A DNA stretch of 64,000 nt from NCBI GenBank assembly GCA_012064385.1, contig QRDG01000417.1, positions 1,239,647 to 1,303,646 on the forward strand, in the 5' to 3' direction. How positions within the stretch are numbered: the stretch's first letter is position 1; each line of letters opens with the position of its first letter. Position numbers and translations under genes: made by a program. Below, piece after piece: positions 60,131 to 64,000 of this stretch. The notes below the pieces were generated by a model. That model did not search any database, had not been told where the DNA came from, and was given only the letters and a program-made list of their open reading frames with translations. This stretch comes from Puccinellia tenuiflora (Eukaryota; Streptophyta; Magnoliopsida; Poales; Poaceae).

Positions 60131-60267
60131 CCGTAAAGGGTTAGATTTGAAAAAAGTTTCGAAATGGGTTTATTTTGTGCTGAAGTTTGGCCACATGGTC
60201 AATTTCGTCAATTTTCACTATGGGTGAAGCCAGCTTTTGGACTTGTCTTCAAGACACACAAGAATAG

Positions 60268-60930
60268 AAGGAGGTTAGTATAATTGTGTTGTGTTTATTT
60301 GCCCCATATTTTGTGACTCCAATCCAAATTGAGAACTTACTAATGCTTGGCAATTATAACGTAACTAGGACTCATGTTTGACATCCATGTGAGACGTCCT
60401 TGTTGCTGAAACTCGAGTTGGAGCTTGTTGTGGCGTGTGGATGGCTGAAACTTCCTGTGGGTTGTGGCGTGTGGATGGATGGAACTTGATGTGACCTGAA
60501 TATTTGTTTGTGATCTGCAATGATTAGACTATTCGTGAACTTGTTGTCTTAAATTGTTAAATTGCTACTAGTGTAATGTACCATATTCGTTGGTTGTTGG
60601 CCTGTTGATGACTTGATGTGAATTGCATTTACTAAATGCTAAATTGTGTGAATTGCAATGTGTCTATGTATTTGTCAAATTGTGTGAATTATTTGCTGTG
60701 AATTACTTGATGTGATTCATTTGCTGTGAATTAATTGTTGTGATTCTTTGAATTGTATTTGCCAAAATTGTTGGCTGTTACGCTGTTGCTCTGAATTTCT
60801 GAATTTTTTCCCCACGGGTCCCGTAAACCCGACAGGTGGCGGGTCTGAGAAAATCCTATACCCGACGACGGGTTCGGAGGCGGGTATGGGGGTGCCAAAC
60901 CCGGCCCCGAACCCGGCGGGTGTCATCCAT
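60268..60930 (+). other. hAT-1 3' non-coding end
   Basis: AT-rich, with many TGTGAATT repeats between about 60,610 and 60,740, then a GC-rich subterminal part with ACCCG/CGGGT motifs from about 60,810 to the terminus. No gene is seen. Confidence 0.6.
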
Positions 60931-60939
60931 AGTCTTGTC

Positions 60940-62000
60940 CTTTTTTTGTTTAACGGGTAGCGGTGCTTACAAGACGGACCAAAAACAAAGAAAAAATTAC
61001 ACCAAGGTCCTTAGACTTTGCGTACAAGCCCTCAAAAGAAAATACAAGAAAGCAATCGAAGACTTCTTCTTCACCGCTAGTCGCCGATGACCTCGAGGCG
61101 AAGGAACCAACCGTACCACCGGGGACGAAACCACTTGGAGTGCAGCCACCTTTGGACCCTTCACCGAGATCCAAGATCCTCCAGTGAATGAGGAAGAAGC
61201 TCGGACAAAATCTGCAACCGATCACGGAGTAGCTCCCATAGCCATGGATAGCTTCAGCAGATCCTGGCCTCCACTGGTGAACTATGCCCAAGAAAATTGC
61301 TTCGGGAGCGCCGCAACGCACTCTTACTTCCCGCTGCCGGCAAGATCTCAGCAACGCACCGTCCTTCCACTCTCCTTCTCTCCCTCCACGAGGGTCAAAG
61401 AAGAGCAGGCAGACCGCAACCACCTTGAAGACACCGGCCAAGACCTCCAGATCTGGAGATCTAACTTCAAGCTTATTGGAAGGAGGGGCCTGAAATCCCT
61501 CTCCATTTGCCTTTGGCTCCGCCCATCGGAGCACCACGAGGAGAACGAGCACGACCGATGGCCATGCGCAGCTCGGATGCATCGCCGACCTAATCCCCAC
61601 GTCATAAAGCTAGACGCCATGTGGGACCAACCCTAAACCTAGGAACTACCCTACTACTAGAAGCATGTACACGGGGGCGGCCTCCCCCTCCCATTGGCGT
61701 CGGACGGCAAAGCCGCATCGACAGGACGAGAGGGAGAAGCCAGGGACGCCGAGGGAGCTCTCATGAGAGGAAGGGACGAGGAGAGAGAATTAGAGGGAAA
61801 GAAATGATGCCCCAGTCTTGTCTTTGTAGGTTCGTAAAATTACACTGATGGACACAGTTTGTTCTTTTTAACTTGCACTTCACATATTAAAAAAAACTTG
61901 CACTTCAAATAATTTTGGTGAAATATTACGAAACTTTCAACCCAACACATTTTTTCCAAAGCTAAAGGTAGAGGATTTTTTCTCAACCCTCTGATGATCT
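60940..62000. other. GC-rich segment beyond the nest, unrecognised
   Basis: Frames are open on both strands (for example 60,950-61,600 on the minus strand), but I see no domain. The overall texture, with GC-rich leader-like sequence and ACTTTTTCT/T-rich words at the low-coordinate end of the minus-strand reading, could be a decayed LINE-like or processed sequence. I cannot support a family. It is continuous with sequence left of 28,492 before the hAT-1 insertion, so part of it could once have been upstream of the SHG1-like gene. Confidence 0.3.
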
Positions 62001-62139
62001 ATTAATGTGAAGGGTTGTTCCATAGCGACCTGCCCAACTTCTCAAAACTAGAGAAACGATGAGTTTGAACTGAAAGAATTTTCATGTCAAAATTATTTTA
62101 TTTGGGAGAATTTGTAATGTTGGTCCACACAAATCTTTG

Positions 62140-62733
62140 ATCCTCTCCCTACACTCGGCAACTTTGACGTAACAACATCGTTGGGATGGCATGGATGCGC
62201 CTCTAGGGAAGTACTTTTCACCCCACAACAGTGATGTGGAGGTGAATTTTTGCAGTGGTGCAACTTGGATATAATAGTTGGTCACAAGAATGGATTGATA
62301 ATACCGATATATCGCATATGTATAGATTTTAAGGCGAAGATAAATTCTATATATGCAAAAATAACCAAATCAATTTACATGTAAGGGGTCCTTTCATCTC
62401 TCACTTTGTGGAGGCATGAGATGAGTATATATGAGGTTTTAAGCTAATAATCCTCCACAAGTTCAACCAATTGACCCCTCTTAATAGTGTGGCATATCTA
62501 TGACTGAAAGCAAATCAAAATATAAGATACTTGGCGCTGCTTTTCCTTAATAAGAATTGGGTGGAAGGGGGGGGTCTCCTTCCACATAACAATTGCAAGA
62601 CATTGGATTAAAACCTGTATAGACACTTGCGTGTTTTCATTAGTCCCCTAATACTAGTGTCACATCCACTAAAAACCATTAAGGGAAAATTCCATTTCAC
62701 CTAAGACTACACACGACGCATATATTCTTAACA
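62140..62733 (-). mobile_element. Partial LTR of a decayed Copia element
   Basis: On the minus strand, GGGAAAGGGGG (a purine tract) is followed directly by TGTTAAGAATATATGCG at 62,733. This looks like a purine tract joined to the 5' boundary of a Copia 3' LTR. The downstream end and target repeat were not found, so the lower boundary is approximate. Confidence 0.5.
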
Positions 62734-62769
62734 CCCCCTTTCCCAACAAACTCAAGGATGATCTGAAAT

Positions 62770-63330
62770 ATTTAGTTTCAGGACGTTAGGTGATGTTGTT
62801 CTCAAGTTCGAGCTTTGGTGAAGAAATTAATCGCTTGAAGCTCTGATTACAAATAGTTGCTTGTTGACAATGATAGTGGGTAAATGACACATCCACATAA
62901 GCATGCTTGGTTAGTTCATGCTTGTCCGGATTATTTACAATCTGGTTAGAGGCAAAACTATCACAAAGAAGAGACATGAGTGCATCACACGAAACTCCAA
63001 AATTGTCCAAGAACCATTGAAGCCATACAATCTCTAATGCAGCAATTACAAAAGCTCAGCTCCAACACAAAAGTTGGTAAATTGCTGTTTGTTTCTTGGA
63101 CTTCCATGCAATGTAAGAATTGCCAAGAAAATGATAATAGCCGGTGACAGATCGGCGATCAACACTCATTTAAGTAGAGTCGGATAAGCATGAAGCTAGA
63201 GCTTATTAGAACGAGCATATAACAATAGGTGAGATGTTGTCCCCCTTAAGTACTGAAGAACCCGAAGTAAGTGACTTTAGCGGATTGAGGTATGAGCACT
63301 GACACTGACTCACACCAAAGCGTGCAGATA
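62770..63330 (-). pseudogene. Decayed Copia pol (RT tail/RNase H) relic
   Basis: The minus-strand reading contains NNPDKHELTKHAYVDVSFTH and YHCQQATIC. This matches the usual Copia RNase H C-terminal region (pattern: NPVKHxxTKHIxVDxxFTR, then VADIFTK). Upstream, broken frames keep traces of the preceding segment (WKSKKQTA-like and SADL/ITGY-like words) with several stops and frameshifts. The polarity agrees with the purine tract and LTR start at 62,733. Only the last part of pol is visible. It is an old insertion unrelated to the nest. Confidence 0.7.
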
Positions 63331-64000
63331 ATAGCTCCTTCTGTCAATTGATTTGTTCCAAATTGACTAGTTTTTCTTATGTATCTTTGTTCTATTTTTT
63401 CATTTTAATGTGGCTGGCTGGTGGATGATGGTTATTCCAACTTTATTATCTCCTACTTATTGCAAAAGGAGAGCTCATGCTACGTAAAACAATATAAGCA
63501 ATCAAGTAACTTCTTTTCTATAACTAATGCTATTTCTGCTTGTTGCATCTCTATCCTGTATGTGATAGTACTAGCTGCTCCACATGTCATGCTCCCTCTT
63601 GAGGGCATCATCCTGGAGCAGGATTCGGCTCGGGGGACTCGTGGCTCTGGCGGTGGTGTTGGCTTCTCTGCTTGCTCTCCTCATGGTGTCTTATCTCCAT
63701 GGTCACAAATATTTAAGCTTCTACGGAGGGGCTGGAGTATCTCCTCTAAAGACGGTTAACGGCTCAGGCTAGTGTATGTGAAGCTACCCGGGTGTTGACT
63801 CGGCTCCGTGATGCCCTTCGATTTTGCCGGTGGTTGTTGTGTTATGCCTCGGCGGCGCATGGTTATTCGTCCGGATGTGGACTCGGCGATGTGTTGTCCT
63901 TCGGCTACTCCAACATCATCTTGTCTGATCTCGGCAGATTGAAGCTTTTCGTCTATGACAGTGAAGCTTCGTGAACACTAGTGTCCAACGTTAATCGGAT
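63331..64000. other. Window end, no recognised gene
   Basis: An AT-rich stretch up to 63,560 is followed by a more GC-rich segment to the window edge with frames open on the plus strand. No domain or splice pattern is recognised. Confidence 0.4.

Larger units (their letters stand above)
31925..60218 (-). mobile_element. MULE carrying transposase, GRF-finger gene and PMD gene
   Basis: The terminal inverted repeats are about 95 bp long. Both start GTGAAAATTGACGAAA and share AGCACAAAAT, TTCGAAA and CTAACCC in order. A perfect 9-bp duplication TATGGGTGA flanks the element (31,916-31,924 and 60,219-60,227), as expected for Mutator-like elements. Inside, the plus strand encodes a plant mobile domain protein (32,763-54,718, interrupted by hAT-2). 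The minus strand encodes a MuDR-type transposase (59,443-56,488) and a GRF zinc-finger/coiled-coil protein (56,390-55,780). Without the hAT-2 insertion the element would be about 8.6 kb. The strand given is that of the transposase. All three genes are damaged, so the copy is inactive. Confidence 0.92.
28850..60267 (+). pseudogene. hAT-1 transposase, split by a MULE and decayed
   Basis: Exon 1 (28,850-29,229) encodes an acidic/basic nuclear-type leader with one in-frame TAG at 29,060. Exon 2 from 29,618 carries a BED-type zinc finger (KAICNYCNKQLS, then TSHLRDHLKIC). A 94-bp tandem duplication at 29,917-30,104 shifts the frame. The catalytic part follows from about 30,296 (TTDMWTTENQKKGY, then VIVDNCTSND, then MRCCAHILNLIVKDGL and LDCKTRWNSVF). 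It ends in the C-terminal dimerisation segment (VASESAFSISGRIV, RSRLTSHMLEVLMCYQNWL). A short intron separates exons at about 30,474-30,562. The last exon starts at about 31,909, is broken after TATGGGTGA by the MULE, and resumes at 60,219 to end SFWTCLQDTQE with TAG at 60,265. The order of domains matches Ac/Tam3-like hAT transposases. The protein cannot be made from this copy. Confidence 0.88.
28500..60931 (+). mobile_element. hAT-1 transposon, outermost layer of the nest
   Basis: The left end is CACGGATGGCAATGG and the right end, reverse-complemented, is TATGGATGACACCC. Both are flanked by the same 8-bp direct repeat GTCTTGTC (28,492-28,499 and 60,932-60,939), the signature of hAT insertion. 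Both subterminal regions are rich in ACCCG/CGGGT copies, as expected for transposase-binding sites. Removing the inner MULE and one copy of its 9-bp duplication leaves an element of about 4.1 kb carrying a plus-strand transposase gene. The element lies directly upstream of the minus-strand SHG1-like gene. Confidence 0.9.

Noticed and set aside
60950..61600. A 216-codon minus-strand frame as a gene or LINE ORF
   Set aside because: I found no endonuclease, reverse transcriptase or other domain pattern and no splice structure. Both strands are similarly open because of base composition.

Overview
This is a window of large, repeat-rich nuclear DNA from a grass. The solo and nested LTR elements, the CACTA, MULE, hAT and PIF/Harbinger families, the GC-rich gene starts and the gene products all point to a cool-season cereal, probably Triticeae-like. 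I cannot resolve the genus. I recognise one intact host gene: a three-exon gene on the minus strand at 25,295-28,319 encoding a 218-residue SHG1/BOD1-domain protein, a family linked to the Set1/COMPASS histone H3K4 methyltransferase complex. A second host gene, an F-box gene at 3,055, is cut off after about 193 codons next to an ambiguous base and a CACTA-type terminus.

The left half (1-25 kb) is a patchwork of single insertions, each of which can be delimited by eye. They are a 545-bp solo LTR (4,355-4,899, TSD GATAT), a 2.1-kb PIF/Harbinger element with a broken transposase (5,652-7,756), and a 5.9-kb CACTA element (8,383-14,271, TSD AGA). The CACTA has hairpin-rich ends and carries exon-like sequence but no recognisable transposase. 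A 3.7-kb solo LTR (17,389-21,134, TSD TCTAG) follows, and it sits beside an older CACTA terminus ending at 22,246.

The right half is dominated by one 32-kb nest that begins 181 bp upstream of the SHG1-like start codon. Each layer can be delimited and each sits in the coding or leader region of the layer outside it: hAT-1 (28,500-60,931, TSD GTCTTGTC), then a MULE (31,925-60,218, TSD TATGGGTGA) in the last exon of the hAT-1 transposase, then hAT-2 (33,597-53,278, TSD GTTCTAGG) in an exon of the MULE's plant-mobile-domain gene. Inside hAT-2, a gag-only Copia-type element (35,579-51,097, TSD AGGCC) sits in the hAT-2 transposase, and a non-coding LARD-like long-LTR element (43,815 to about 49,512) sits at the start of the Copia gag. 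The far end of the innermost element was lost through a TGTGCA microhomology join that also removed part of the Copia 5' LTR.

The MULE is the most interesting mobile unit. It carries a MuDR-type transposase (minus strand), a separate GRF-zinc-finger/coiled-coil gene (minus strand) and a convergent multi-exon plant mobile domain (PMD) gene (plus strand). GTAGCGCC...GGCGCTAC palindromes lie just inside both termini and between the convergent genes. All three genes now carry stops, frameshifts or deletions. The hAT-2 transposase is still open across all its exons (788 codons) if the Copia insertion is ignored. The last 4 kb holds a poorly recognised GC-rich segment and a badly decayed Copia pol/RNase H relic with the start of its LTR.
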